A DNA stretch of 64,000 nt from Dongia_B sp035539075 (lineage in GTDB: Bacteria; Pseudomonadota; Alphaproteobacteria; Dongiales; Dongiaceae): assembly GCA_035539075.1 (NCBI GenBank), contig DATLJB010000031.1, forward strand, positions 9,159 through 73,158, in the 5' to 3' direction. The position numbers were made by a program, and so were the translations under genes. Positions 17,239 to 25,586 of this stretch are shown here, piece by piece. A model generated the notes under the pieces. The model saw only the letters and a program-made list of their open reading frames with translations, ran no database searches and was not told the DNA's origin. How positions within the stretch are numbered: the stretch's first letter is position 1; each line of letters begins with the position of its first letter.

Positions 17239-19332
17239 ATGGACTCGATGTATTACTGGCTGGCGATAGTTGCGGGTGCGCTGGCCCTGATTTACAGCAT
17301 CTGGGCGTCGCGCTCCGTTCTGGCGGCAGCGACTGGCACCGACCGGATGCGCGAAATAGCCGCCGCCATTCAAGAAGGTGCCCAGGCCTATCTCAACAAG
17401 CAATATACGACGATCGGCATTGTCGGCATCATCGTCGCGGTGATCCTGTTTTTTGCGCTCAGCAAGCTCTCGGCAATTGGATTTATCATCGGCGCCGTGC
17501 TGTCAGGGGTCACCGGATATATCGGCATGAATGTCTCGGTCCGCGCCAATGTGAGGACCGCGGAAGCAGCGCGGCATGGGCTGGCACCGGCGCTCGCTAT
17601 TGCTGCCAAATCGGGCGCCATCACCGGCTTGCTGGTAGTCGGGCTCGGCCTGATCGGCGTTGCCGGCTATTACATGGCGCTCCGCGGTGCGCAGGTCGAA
17701 ATGCGGCCGATGCTGGAAGCCCTGGTGGGGCTGAGCTTCGGCGCTTCGCTGATTTCCATCTTTGCCCGCCTCGGCGGCGGCATCTTCACCAAAGGTGCCG
17801 ATGTCGGCGCCGATCTGGTCGGCAAGATCGAAGCCGGCATTCCGGAAGACGATCCCCGCAATCCGGCAGTGATCGCCGATAATGTCGGCGATAATGTCGG
17901 TGACTGCGCCGGCATGGCGGCCGATTTATTCGAGACCTTCGCGGTGACCGTGGTCGCGACCATGCTGCTCGGCAGCATCTTCTTCACCGGCCCCGACCAG
18001 GAAAAGATGATGTTGCTGCCGCTACTGATCTGCGCGGTCAGTATCGTCGGCTCGATCATCGGCACGTTCTTCATCAAGCTCGGCGGCAGCCAGAATATCA
18101 TGGGGGCGCTCTATAAAGGCTTGATCGTCACCGGGATCATTTCGGCGGTGCTGATTGCGGGCTGCATCCATGTCGTGGTCGGCGGCTTCAGTGCCACGGT
18201 GACGGCGGCGGGACAGACCATCACCGGCAGCAGTATCTTCATCTGCGCGCTGGTCGGGCTGGTGCTGACGGGGCTGTTGGTCTGGATCACCGAATACTAC
18301 ACCTCGACAGCGTTCCGGCCGGTGAGAAGTGTCGCCCAGGCATCGACGACCGGCCATGCCACCAACATCATTCAGGGCATCGCGGTTTCCATGGAAGCCT
18401 GTGCTCTGCCGGTCATCGCCATCAGTGCCGCCATCATCGCCGCGTATAGTTTTGCCGGCTTGTTCGGCATCTCGATCGCGGCGACGACGATGTTGTCCCT
18501 GGCCGGCATCATCGTCGCACTCGACGCTTATGGTCCTGTCACCGACAATGCTGGCGGCATCGCCGAAATGTCGGAACTGCCGAAGGAAGTCCGCAAGGTG
18601 ACCGATGCCTTGGATGCCGTCGGCAATACCACCAAGGCGGTGACCAAAGGCTATGCCATCGGCTCGGCGGGCCTCGCAGCTTTGGTTTTGTTCGCGGCCT
18701 ATACCGAGGATCTCAAGCACTACTTCCCCGACCTGCAGCAGCAGATCAGCTTCGAGCTGACCAATCCCTATGTCGTCATCGGGTTGTTCCTTGGCGGCGC
18801 CTTGCCCTTTCTGTTCGGCGCCATGGGCATGATGGCCGTCGGCCGGGCGGCAGGATCGGTGGTGGTCGAAGTCCGCCGCCAGTTCAGGGAAATCCCCGGT
18901 ATCATGCAAGGCACGGCCAAGCCGGAATATGGCAAGGCGGTCGCTCTGCTGACCACGGCGGCGATCAAGGAGATGATCGTGCCGTCGCTGCTGCCGGTCC
19001 TGGCGCCGATCGTCCTCTATATCGTGATCCGCGTGGTTGGCGGTCAGGCGGAGGCTTTCGTCGCCCTGGGCGCCATGCTGCTCGGCACCATCGTCACCGG
19101 GCTGTTCGTCGCCATTCAGATGACGTCAGGCGGCGGCGCATGGGACAATGCCAAGAAGTATATCGAAGACGATCACCACGGCGGCAAGGGCTCGGATGCC
19201 CATAAGGCCGCGGTGACCGGCGATACCGTCGGCGATCCCTACAAGGACACGGCGGGTCCGGCGATCAACCCGATGATCAAGATCACCAATATCGTTGCTT
19301 TGCTGCTGCTGGCCGCCTTGGCCCATAGCTGA
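17239..19332 (+). CDS. hppA: Proton-translocating pyrophosphatase, K+-insensitive type
   Basis: Inner-membrane pump (697 aa, about 16 membrane segments) that uses pyrophosphate hydrolysis to move protons. The substrate site has DVGADLVGKIEAGIPEDDPR near 189-208 and DNVGDNVGDCAGMAADLF near 214-231; a C-terminal site has GDTVGDPYKDTAGPA. The stretch GNTTKAVTKGYAIGS near 461-475 carries lysine where K+-dependent enzymes have alanine, which marks the K+-independent subtype. Ribosome-binding signal is modest (GGGGTAAG). Terminator at 19360 follows. Confidence 0.95.
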   Translation: MDSMYYWLAIVAGALALIYSIWASRSVLAAATGTDRMREIAAAIQEGAQAYLNKQYTTIGIVGIIVAVILFFALSKLSAIGFIIGAVLSGVTGYIGMNVSVRANVRTAEAARHGLAPALAIAAKSGAITGLLVVGLGLIGVAGYYMALRGAQVEMRPMLEALVGLSFGASLISIFARLGGGIFTKGADVGADLVGKIEAGIPEDDPRNPAVIADNVGDNVGDCAGMAADLFETFAVTVVATMLLGSIFFTGPDQEKMMLLPLLICAVSIVGSIIGTFFIKLGGSQNIMGALYKGLIVTGIISAVLIAGCIHVVVGGFSATVTAAGQTITGSSIFICALVGLVLTGLLVWITEYYTSTAFRPVRSVAQASTTGHATNIIQGIAVSMEACALPVIAISAAIIAAYSFAGLFGISIAATTMLSLAGIIVALDAYGPVTDNAGGIAEMSELPKEVRKVTDALDAVGNTTKAVTKGYAIGSAGLAALVLFAAYTEDLKHYFPDLQQQISFELTNPYVVIGLFLGGALPFLFGAMGMMAVGRAAGSVVVEVRRQFREIPGIMQGTAKPEYGKAVALLTTAAIKEMIVPSLLPVLAPIVLYIVIRVVGGQAEAFVALGAMLLGTIVTGLFVAIQMTSGGGAWDNAKKYIEDDHHGGKGSDAHKAAVTGDTVGDPYKDTAGPAINPMIKITNIVALLLLAALAHS

Positions 19333-19359
19333 GAAGGCTGCGGAAAACCCACCAACAGA

Positions 19360-19390
19360 AAGGCCCGGCGTGTTTGCGCCGGGCCTTCTC
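19360..19390. terminator. Terminator shared by hppA and bamE
   Basis: AAGGCCCGGCG-TGTTTG-CGCCGGGCCTT makes an 11-bp perfect stem (19360-19387) between convergent genes, followed by CTCCTTT on the plus strand. It may act on both strands. Confidence 0.8.
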
Positions 19391-19410
19391 CTTTGCACCG
19401 GGGCGCGGCT

Positions 19411-19944
19411 TCAGGAGCCGGGCACGCCGACTTTCTTGAATTTGTCGGAATTGAACTTGCCGAGGTTGCCAAGCAATTGCTGCATCAGCGTCAGTTCATT
19501 GCCAGGCGTGGGCGTCACACGGTCGACATAGGCGATCTGCTGACCGTCCTTTTCCGTATAGACCTTCATGTTCTGGACGATGCCCTGATCATCGAAGTGA
19601 ATCTGCAGAACCTCCTGTTCAAGGAGATCGGGCGTCAAGAAGGCGATCGTCTTGGTCCGCTTCGAAATGTAATACCAGGTCTTGTCGGAGAAGGTGGAGA
19701 TAGTCGACGGATAGCCCAGAAGTTCGGCAACGCGATTCTTGTCGTCCACGCCCGGTGTGATCTGCACCACCTGATCTTCATCCGGCTTGTTGCCGCGCTG
19801 ATCGATGCGCGCCTGGCATCCGCCGACCACGATCAGTATCCCGAGTGCAAGGCCGAGCAGGGCAGGGCGACGAGACCGCTTGCCTCCATTCCGCTCGCGG
19901 TCACCTTTTTCGTGACCGGTGGGACCAAGTAACGTGACACTCAT
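19411..19944 (-). CDS. bamE: Outer membrane assembly lipoprotein BamE
   Basis: SmpA/OmlA-family lipoprotein (177 aa) of the Bam outer-membrane protein insertion complex. A basic N-terminal stretch is followed by a hydrophobic segment ending in the lipobox VVGGC (cysteine near 43). The BamE fold follows: ITPGVDDKNRVAELLGYPST near 63-82, TWYYISKRT, and LQIHFDDQGIVQNMKVY. The C-terminal tail after residue 135 is longer than in E. coli (113 aa in total), as is usual in alphaproteobacteria. It is divergent from the ubiquinol-cytochrome c chaperone gene. Confidence 0.88.
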   Translation of the reverse strand: MSVTLLGPTGHEKGDRERNGGKRSRRPALLGLALGILIVVGGCQARIDQRGNKPDEDQVVQITPGVDDKNRVAELLGYPSTISTFSDKTWYYISKRTKTIAFLTPDLLEQEVLQIHFDDQGIVQNMKVYTEKDGQQIAYVDRVTPTPGNELTLMQQLLGNLGKFNSDKFKKVGVPGS

Positions 19945-20085
19945 TAAACTTGCCCCCGCAGAAGCTGCCTTGCCAAGCCTGCAGCCGCCGGCTAAGCCAC
20001 CAGAATCAAACTGATTTCAGCGGCAAGATTGCATTGCGCCGATGCCCTGTCAAGGAGCGCCGGCATCGCCAAGGGATTACTTATC

Positions 20086-20637
20086 ATGTTGTTTCTGCGT
20101 CGTTTTCTTCGCGATGACCAGCTCGAGCGGGCAGCCGCCGCGATCTATGCCGGCTTTGCCGGCCAGGCGCGGCAGCCGGTTTTCTATCTCGGGTTCGGTG
20201 TGCCCGATAGTGTCGACGGCCGTTTTGAAATGGTGGCGCTGCATGCCTTTCTGGTTTTTCGCCGCTTGAAGGGCGAGGGCGCGGAGATCGAGCGCCTGAC
20301 CCAGGCAACCTATGACACCATGTTCAAGGAAATGGATCTTGCCTTGCGCGAATTGGGGGCTGCCGATCTGGGCGTCGGCAGGCGCATCAAGCACATGACC
20401 GAAGCACTCAACGGCCGCATCCAGATTTACGAGCAGGCCTTGGTAGCTGGTGATGCCGATGCGCTGAAAGCCGCGCTCCGCCGCAATCTCTATGGTACCG
20501 TCGAAATCGATGAGCCTCGGCTGGGGGCGATGGCTGCCTATATACGGGAGGTGGCGCAGGAACTTGGTGCACAGGAAACCGCCCAGTTGGCCGCCGGGAA
20601 AATTCGCTTTCCGGCCCCTGAGAAATTGATCTCTTAG
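20086..20637 (+). CDS. Ubiquinol-cytochrome c chaperone family protein
   Basis: A 183-residue soluble protein of the Cbp3/UQCC1 family, which in mitochondria and alphaproteobacteria aids assembly of cytochrome b in complex III. Typical segments are AAAAIYAGFAGQARQPVFY near 16-34, FEMVALHAFLVFRRLK near 46-61, MFKEMDLALRELGAADLGVG and GRRIKHMTEALNGR. An ATG at 20029 is possible, but the one at 20086 has AAGGGA upstream and starts directly at the conserved region. It begins a cluster with yceD-rpmF-plsX-fabH. Confidence 0.87.
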   Translation: MLFLRRFLRDDQLERAAAAIYAGFAGQARQPVFYLGFGVPDSVDGRFEMVALHAFLVFRRLKGEGAEIERLTQATYDTMFKEMDLALRELGAADLGVGRRIKHMTEALNGRIQIYEQALVAGDADALKAALRRNLYGTVEIDEPRLGAMAAYIREVAQELGAQETAQLAAGKIRFPAPEKLIS

Positions 20638-20649
20638 GCGAGAAATAAG

Positions 20650-21204
20650 ATGCATCAGAATGATAATATTGAATTTTCTAGAATTATCACCCTCGATAAG
20701 ATCAGCCTGACTGAAAGCAGCCGGCATATCGAGGCTGATCCCGCAGAACGTCAGGCGCTGGCCCTGCGCTTCGGCCTGGTGGCGTTGGACAGCCTGAAGG
20801 CCGATCTCCGCTTCAAGCGCACGGGGGCCGGCGTGATCCGCGTCTGGGGCCATCTCCAGGCGGCAGCCACGCAATCCTGTGTCATTTCACTGGCGCCGGT
20901 CCCGGCCGAGCTGGCGGTCGATTTCGAGATGTTCTTTACCGAGGACGTGGGCGCCAGCGATGCAGAGCTGACCCTGGAATACGACCAGGACGACCCGCCG
21001 GAGCCGGTCACCGGCGGCCAGATCGACCTCGGCGAGGTCGTGGCAGAGCAGCTGGGGCTCAATCTCGACCCCTATCCGCGGGCGCCCGGCGCCCGGCTCC
21101 CGGGCGATTGGGTTGCGGCAGCGGTCGATTCGTCCGATCAGGTCCCCAAGCGCAACCCGTTCGAGGCCCTGGCGTCGCTCAAGACATCGAAAGATAAAGG
21201 TTAA
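20650..21204 (+). CDS. yceD: YceD family protein (DUF177)
   Basis: A 184-residue acidic protein. The DUF177 hallmark is visible: a cysteine in TQSCVISLAPVPAELAVDF near 75-93, then ELTLEYDQDDPPEPVTGGQIDLGEVVAEQL. YceD is linked to 23S rRNA accumulation in E. coli and plants and lies upstream of rpmF across many bacteria, as here. The C-terminus ends KRNPFEALASLKT, a conserved segment. It follows the chaperone gene by 12 nt. Confidence 0.85.
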   Translation: MHQNDNIEFSRIITLDKISLTESSRHIEADPAERQALALRFGLVALDSLKADLRFKRTGAGVIRVWGHLQAAATQSCVISLAPVPAELAVDFEMFFTEDVGASDAELTLEYDQDDPPEPVTGGQIDLGEVVAEQLGLNLDPYPRAPGARLPGDWVAAAVDSSDQVPKRNPFEALASLKTSKDKG

Positions 21205-21314
21205 CTTTGGTTAGTGCAGATCGCAGATTGCTACCGGTATAGAGGGAAGCAGGCGGTATAGTTGCGTCAACCGGCTTGCTTTGGCAGGCAAATTTGGCTA
21301 ATAAGCCCGCGAAC

Positions 21315-21343
21315 GGCGGCAATTGTGGCTGCCTTTATTTTTT
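21315..21343 (+). promoter_or_regulatory. Terminator-like stem and T run in the rpmF leader
   Basis: GGCGGC at 21315-21320 can pair, with one mismatch, to GCTGCC at 21328-21333, and TTTATTTTTT follows at once. This sits 15 nt before the rpmF ATG, so it could attenuate rpmF or terminate readthrough from yceD. The stem is short and imperfect. Confidence 0.35.
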
Positions 21344-21358
21344 GTAAGCAGGTCTATC

Positions 21359-21544
21359 ATGGCAGTTCCCAAGAAAAAGGTCTCCAGCTCCCGTCAGCGT
21401 ATGCGCCGCGCGCACGACGCCCTGGATGTGCAGTCGTCGACCGATTGCCCGAATTGCGGCGAGCTGAAGCGCCCGCACCATGTGTGCGGCTCTTGCGGTC
21501 ATTACGACGGTCGCGACGTCAACGCCGAAACCAAAGCCGCCTAA
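21359..21544 (+). CDS. rpmF: 50S ribosomal protein L32
   Basis: Small basic ribosomal protein (61 aa) starting MAVPKKKVSSSRQRMRRAHD. It carries a zinc ribbon with CPNC near 28-31 and CGSC near 41-44, so it is the zinc-binding (C+) form. An in-frame ATG at 21323 would add 12 hydrophobic residues, not seen in L32. It lies between yceD and plsX, the usual bacterial arrangement, and likely has its own promoter in the 154-nt gap. Confidence 0.95.
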   Translation: MAVPKKKVSSSRQRMRRAHDALDVQSSTDCPNCGELKRPHHVCGSCGHYDGRDVNAETKAA

Positions 21545-21583
21545 CGTTCACCTTCGCGCTAGCCAGGAAGGGAGTGTGTAAGG

Positions 21584-22633
21584 TTGACCGCCGGCCTGGC
21601 TATTTCCCTCGATGCGATGGGTGGCGACAACGCCCCGGACATGGTGATTCGGGGCGCTGATATCGCACGCCAGCGCTTCCCCAGTGTCCGTTTCCAATTC
21701 TATGGCGACCAGGCGCGGCTGAAGCCGATCATCGACAAGCTGCCGGCGCTCGCTGCCGTCAGCAGCGTCCATCACGCCGATACTGTCGTCACCATGGAAG
21801 ACAAGCCGGGCCAGGCGCTCCGGGCCGGGCGCGGCAGCTCTATGCGCCTGGCGATCGATGCCGTGCAACGGGGCGAGGCACATGCCGTGGTCTCCGCCGG
21901 CAATACCGGCGCCCTCATGGCCATGGCGAAGTTCGTGCTGAAGACGGTGCCGGGCATCGACCGGCCGGCCATCGCCTCGTTCTTCCCGACCATGCGCAGC
22001 GAAAGCGTCATGCTGGATCTCGGCGCCAATGTGCAGTGCGACGCCAGCAATCTGGTGCAGTTCGCAGTCATGGGGAATGTCTTCGCCCGCACCGTGCTGG
22101 GTGTGCGTGAACCGAGCGTAGGTCTGTTGAATGTCGGCGCTGAAGAAATGAAGGGCAATGAGGCGGTCAAGGAAGCCGCGGCGATTCTTCGCCAGGTCTC
22201 GTTGCCCGGCCGCTTCCACGGCTTTATCGAAGGCGACGATATCGCCAAGGGCACGGTCGATGTTATCGTCACCGACGGTTTCACCGGCAATGTCGCGCTG
22301 AAAACCATCGAGGGCACGGTGAAGCTCTACGGCCACTTCCTGCGCCAGAGCTTCGGTTCCGCCATCCTCGCCAAGCTTGGCTATCTGCTGGCCCGGCCGG
22401 CTTTGAACGCCCTGCGCGCGCGTGTCGATCCGCGCCGGTACAACGGCGCGATCTTCATGGGCCTCAGCGGTATTTGCGTCAAAAGCCACGGCGGCACCGA
22501 TGCTTTCGGCTTTGCCAACGCGATCGGCGTCGCCGTCGATATGGTTCAGAATGACGCGATCGAAAACATGAAGCGGGACTTCGAACAGATGATGAGCATT
22601 CCTGGGGCCGTTGCAGGCAGCGCGGCGATCTGA
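21584..22633 (+). CDS. plsX: Phosphate acyltransferase PlsX
   Basis: Makes acyl-phosphate from acyl-ACP for phospholipid synthesis (349 aa). The N-terminus has ISLDAMGGDNAPDMVIRGAD near 7-26, followed by AVVSAGNTGALMAMAKFVL, GFIEGDDIAKGTVDVIVTDG and the C-terminal GLSGICVKSHGGTDAFGFANA. The start is a TTG at 21584: the frame is closed by a stop at 21560-21562 and has no ATG or GTG before the conserved DAMGGD motif. AGGAAGGGAG lies upstream. It is followed by fabH after 2 nt. Confidence 0.93.
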   Translation: MTAGLAISLDAMGGDNAPDMVIRGADIARQRFPSVRFQFYGDQARLKPIIDKLPALAAVSSVHHADTVVTMEDKPGQALRAGRGSSMRLAIDAVQRGEAHAVVSAGNTGALMAMAKFVLKTVPGIDRPAIASFFPTMRSESVMLDLGANVQCDASNLVQFAVMGNVFARTVLGVREPSVGLLNVGAEEMKGNEAVKEAAAILRQVSLPGRFHGFIEGDDIAKGTVDVIVTDGFTGNVALKTIEGTVKLYGHFLRQSFGSAILAKLGYLLARPALNALRARVDPRRYNGAIFMGLSGICVKSHGGTDAFGFANAIGVAVDMVQNDAIENMKRDFEQMMSIPGAVAGSAAI

Positions 22634-22635
22634 TC

Positions 22636-23610
22636 ATGATAACGCGTTCCCGCCTGCTCAGCGCCGGCTCGTATCTGCCGGCCAAGATCCTCACCAATGA
22701 CGAACTGGCGCGCCTGGTCGATACCAGTGACGAATGGATTCGGCAGCGCACCGGCATTCGCCAACGTCATATCGCCGCGCAAGGCGAACTGACATCCGAC
22801 CTGGCGGTCAAGGCGGCCGAACAGGCGCTTGCCAATGCCGGGCTGACCGGCGCCGATCTCGACTGCATCATCCTCGGCACAACGACCCCGGACCATACTT
22901 TCCCGGCGACGGCGACCAAGGTGCAACAGCGGCTTGGCATGCATCACGGCTTTGCCCTGGATGTGCAGGCGGTCTGCTCGGGCTTCGTTTACGCGCTGAC
23001 CATCGCCGATAACTTCATCCGCCTCGGCCAGGCGAAACGCGCCCTGGTGATCGGCGCGGAAACCTTTTCGCGCATCCTCGACTGGAAGGACCGCAACACC
23101 TGCGTGCTGTTCGGCGACGGCGCCGGCGCCGTCATCCTGGAAGCGGTCGAGGGCAAGGGCGACAATAGCGATCAGGGCATCCTGACCACGCATCTCTTCT
23201 CGGACGGGCGCTATTACGACAAGCTCTATGTCAATGGCGGCCCTTCGGCGACGCAGACGACCGGCACCGTGCTGATGGAGGGCAAAGAGGTCTTCCGCCA
23301 TGCCGTGGTCAATCTGGCGGCCTCGATCGATGCCGCCATCGCCGCGGTCGGCATCGCGCCGGACGAGGTCGACTGGCTGGTGCCGCATCAGGCCAACCAG
23401 CGCATCATTCACAGCATGGGTCAGAAGCTGAAGCTGCCGCCGGAAAAGGTGGTGGTCACCGTCGATCGGCATGCCAATACCTCGGCCGCGTCGATCCCGC
23501 TGGCGCTGGCCGAAGCCGTCAATGACGGCCGGATCCGCCGCGGCGACCTGATCCTCATGGAAGCCATGGGCGGCGGTTTCACCTGGGGTTCGGCACTGAT
23601 CCGCTGGTAG
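22636..23610 (+). CDS. fabH: 3-oxoacyl-ACP synthase III (FabH)
   Basis: Initiates fatty acid synthesis by condensing an acyl-CoA with malonyl-ACP (324 aa). The thiolase-fold catalytic triad is present: cysteine in DVQAVCSGFVYAL near 108-120, histidine in WLVPHQANQRII near 248-259, and asparagine in RHANTSAASIPLAL near 279-292. The start of the protein (RSRLLSAGSYLPAKILTN) and the WIRQRTGI signature are normal. It pairs with plsX upstream, joining lipid initiation and phospholipid acyl transfer. Confidence 0.94.
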   Translation: MITRSRLLSAGSYLPAKILTNDELARLVDTSDEWIRQRTGIRQRHIAAQGELTSDLAVKAAEQALANAGLTGADLDCIILGTTTPDHTFPATATKVQQRLGMHHGFALDVQAVCSGFVYALTIADNFIRLGQAKRALVIGAETFSRILDWKDRNTCVLFGDGAGAVILEAVEGKGDNSDQGILTTHLFSDGRYYDKLYVNGGPSATQTTGTVLMEGKEVFRHAVVNLAASIDAAIAAVGIAPDEVDWLVPHQANQRIIHSMGQKLKLPPEKVVVTVDRHANTSAASIPLALAEAVNDGRIRRGDLILMEAMGGGFTWGSALIRW

Positions 23611-23708
23611 CAGGCGAGGGCCGTCGCCGCGCGCGGACCCCGCTCCGCCACGACTCGATCGGCAAACTTTGCTTCACCGGTCATTTTTGCCTTAACAAGT
23701 CTGCCTAA

Positions 23709-23737
23709 TTGACTGATTTATGAGGAATCGTTACGCT
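23709..23737 (+). promoter_or_regulatory. Candidate promoter for ihfA
   Basis: TTGACT at 23709-23714, a 17-nt gap and TACGCT at 23732-23737 lie in the 205-nt gap between fabH and ihfA, about 80 nt before the ihfA start. The -35 is good and the -10 matches 3 of 6 positions. Confidence 0.3.
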
Positions 23738-23815
23738 TTACCTGCAGCGTTGACGAATAACCTGAACGCGCAATGGCCGGCACGATTTCTGACGGCGCGA
23801 ATGCAGGGGGTAGGG

Positions 23816-24118
23816 ATGAAAGGCAAGACTGTCACCCGGGCTGATCTCAGCGAAGCTGTCTATCAGGAAGTGGGACTTTCGCGGAACGAGTCGGCTGAAC
23901 TGGTCGACAGCGTGCTGGAAGAAGTTTCCAGTGCCCTGACCCGCGGCGAAAGCGTCAAGATTTCGTCTTTTGGCAGTTTCCTCGTGCGCCTCAAGGGCGA
24001 ACGGATCGGCCGCAATCCGAAGACCGGGGAAGAGGTGCCGATCAAGCCGCGCCGGGTCCTGGTTTTCCGGGCCTCGCATGTCCTCAAGGACCGGGTCAAT
24101 AAAGGAGCGCCGTCATGA
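23816..24118 (+). CDS. ihfA: Integration host factor subunit alpha
   Basis: DNA-bending nucleoid protein (100 aa) working as a heterodimer with IhfB. GKTVTRADLSEAVYQEVGLSR opens the dimer domain. The beta-arm with intercalating proline is in GRNPKTGEEVPIKPRRV near 62-78. Starts at 23720 or 23801 are possible in frame, but the ATG at 23816 has GGGGGTAGGG just upstream and gives the normal length. It overlaps the next gene as ATGA, so the two are probably translated together. Confidence 0.93.
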   Translation: MKGKTVTRADLSEAVYQEVGLSRNESAELVDSVLEEVSSALTRGESVKISSFGSFLVRLKGERIGRNPKTGEEVPIKPRRVLVFRASHVLKDRVNKGAPS

Positions 24119-24663
24119 GCAGTGCCGAACGGGTGATCAAGCCCCGCGCCGCTGAAGTCGAGAGCAGCCGGAAGGTTGCGCCGAAGCCGGCGAAGCGCGT
24201 CGAGAAATCGGCGGACGCTTTCCGCACCATCAGTGAAGTGGCCGACGAGCTGGAAGTGCCGCAGCACGTGCTGCGCTTCTGGGAGACGAAATTCACCCAG
24301 ATTCGCCCGATGAAGCGAGGCGGCGGCCGCCGCTACTACCGGCCGGAAGATGTCGATCTGCTGCGCAGCATCCGCGGCCTGCTCTACGACCAGGGCTATA
24401 CCATCAAGGGCGTGCAGAAGCTGATCCGTGAGGGCGGCTTGCGGCTTGCCGGGGAGACCCTGGCGCCGGCACCCGACCAGCCGATCGATGAGCATGACGA
24501 GTTGCCGGAAGGCGGCGCCCAGGTGCCGGGGACGGGCGGGTCGATGATGGACCTGCCGCTGTTCCGCGCGGCCCTGGACGACGGGCAGATCCGGGACGTC
24601 AAATCGGCGATCGACGAATTGAAGGAATTGCGCGACCGCCTGCGCCGTGCCGCCGGCGCCTGA
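24115..24663 (+). CDS. MerR family transcriptional regulator next to ihfA
   Basis: A 182-residue regulator with a basic, disordered N-terminal 30 residues and then a MerR winged helix: FRTISEVADELEVPQHVLRFW at about 36-56, the wing GGGRRYYRPEDVDLLRSI near 69-86, and the helix YTIKGVQKLIREGG near 94-107. The C-terminal part (to 182) has an acidic/glycine-rich linker and ends in a helix rich in Arg and Leu, with no cysteine-based metal site. This gene follows ihfA in many alphaproteobacteria; its target genes are not clear from the sequence. The start overlaps the ihfA stop. Confidence 0.85.
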   Translation: MSSAERVIKPRAAEVESSRKVAPKPAKRVEKSADAFRTISEVADELEVPQHVLRFWETKFTQIRPMKRGGGRRYYRPEDVDLLRSIRGLLYDQGYTIKGVQKLIREGGLRLAGETLAPAPDQPIDEHDELPEGGAQVPGTGGSMMDLPLFRAALDDGQIRDVKSAIDELKELRDRLRRAAGA

Positions 24664-24693
24664 ACGGTACATCCCGACACAGATCAGGAAAGC

Positions 24694-24722
24694 GGCGGGA
24701 ATGATTTTCCGCCCTTTTCTTT
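24694..24722 (+). terminator. Terminator after the merR gene
   Basis: GGCGG (24694-24698) pairs with CCGCC (24709-24713), with a bulged G and an A/T-rich loop, followed by CTTTTCTTT. Confidence 0.65.
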
Positions 24723-24851
24723 AGCCGGTAACCGTCTCGCCGGACGGCCATTGTCCTTGCCATCGCCGCGGCGGGCGATTATATAAGCCGCACTTCCTGT
24801 ATCGCCCCCAATCACTTAGGATCAGGAAGAGCAGATAGTATCTGCCACGGT

Positions 24852-24928
24852 CGGAGCGTAGCGCAGCCTGGTAGCGCATCAGACTGGGGGTCTGGGGGTC
24901 GCTGGTTCGAATCCAGTCGCTCCGACCA
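24852..24928 (+). tRNA. tRNA-Pro (anticodon GGG)
   Basis: Full cloverleaf: acceptor CGGAGCG/CGCTCCG, D arm GCGCAGCCTGGTAGCGC, anticodon stem TCAGA/TCTGG around the loop CTGGGGG (anticodon GGG), and a T arm with GGTTCGAATCC. ACCA is encoded at the 3' end (24925-24928). The length is 77 nt. It stands alone between ihfA-merR and an unknown gene. Confidence 0.96.
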
Positions 24929-24986
24929 AAATTCTCCGGCACGACAGATTAGGCCTGCCCGGCCTGTAGCACGGCCCGGGCGTTTG

Positions 24987-25026
24987 CCCCGGCGCAATAC
25001 CCCCGGCGTAACACCCCGGCGCATCG
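24987..25026. repeat. Three imperfect 13-14-bp tandem repeats after tRNA-Pro
   Basis: CCCCGGCGCAATA, CCCCGGCGTAACA and CCCCGGCGCATCG follow one another with at most one extra base between them. They lie 58 nt after the tRNA gene in an otherwise empty gap. No repeat gene or integrase is nearby. Function unknown. Confidence 0.55.
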
Positions 25027-25087
25027 CATGTACTGCAGGCCATAGCTGGGAATGGCAGAATCAATCGCGACGTGAGGAAGATCAGGA

Positions 25088-25465
25088 ATGGTTGAGCACA
25101 AAGCGCCGGTGCGCGTGACCGTCAGCGACGACAAGAAACTGGCGAAAGTCAGGGCGACGATGGAGCCCTTATCCGCGAAGGGAGTCGAAGATGCGATCGG
25201 CGCTCTGGCAACGGCACGCAGCCAGATGCAGCCACCCGTTCCCACCGAGCTGCCGGCCGATTATTCGACCCATCGGCATCAGGCCAGTCACTACAATATC
25301 GCCTGGGACTTTCTCGCCGAGACGCCCTCCTTATCCTTCCGAAGCCCGGCCTTCGGCTGGCTGACCTTCCTCATTCCCAATGACCAGGTGCAGGCGCTCT
25401 GCGACGCGCTGACCGCCGCCAAGGACATGAGCACCCATATTAGCAAAGGGGGCAAGCCGCATTGA
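25088..25465 (+). CDS. Hypothetical protein (125 aa)
   Basis: A soluble-looking protein without signal peptide or membrane segment and with a single cysteine, in DQVQALCDALTAAK near the C-terminus. The N-terminal half is charged (VRVTVSDDKKLAKVRATMEP); the middle has ATARSQMQPPVPTELPADY and the motif HRHQASHYNIAWDFL, and the C-terminal part FGWLTFLIPNDQV looks like an ordered strand-helix. I do not recognise a family. It lies alone after tRNA-Pro and before an AT-richer gap. Confidence 0.55.
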   Translation: MVEHKAPVRVTVSDDKKLAKVRATMEPLSAKGVEDAIGALATARSQMQPPVPTELPADYSTHRHQASHYNIAWDFLAETPSLSFRSPAFGWLTFLIPNDQVQALCDALTAAKDMSTHISKGGKPH

Positions 25466-25560
25466 GCTGGCCGGAGCTGGCCGCGGTTTCATGACTTAAT
25501 CCGGATGCGGCGCTCGCCCGCCATCACCGAACTCCCTCCCGCGAATGGCTACCCTGTTCC

Positions 25561-25586
25561 CGAGCAGTTGCTAGTGAAGCTGCTCG
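25561..25586. other. Hairpin in the gap before the PAP2 gene
   Basis: CGAGCAG (25561-25567) pairs perfectly with CTGCTCG (25580-25586) around a 12-nt loop. No T run follows directly. The rest of the 273-nt gap (25466-25738) is AT-richer than its surroundings and shows no other clear element. Confidence 0.4.

Noticed and set aside
24800..25100. Integration site at tRNA-Pro
   Set aside because: No integrase, and no direct repeat of the tRNA 3' end was noticed in the following accessory-looking segment.
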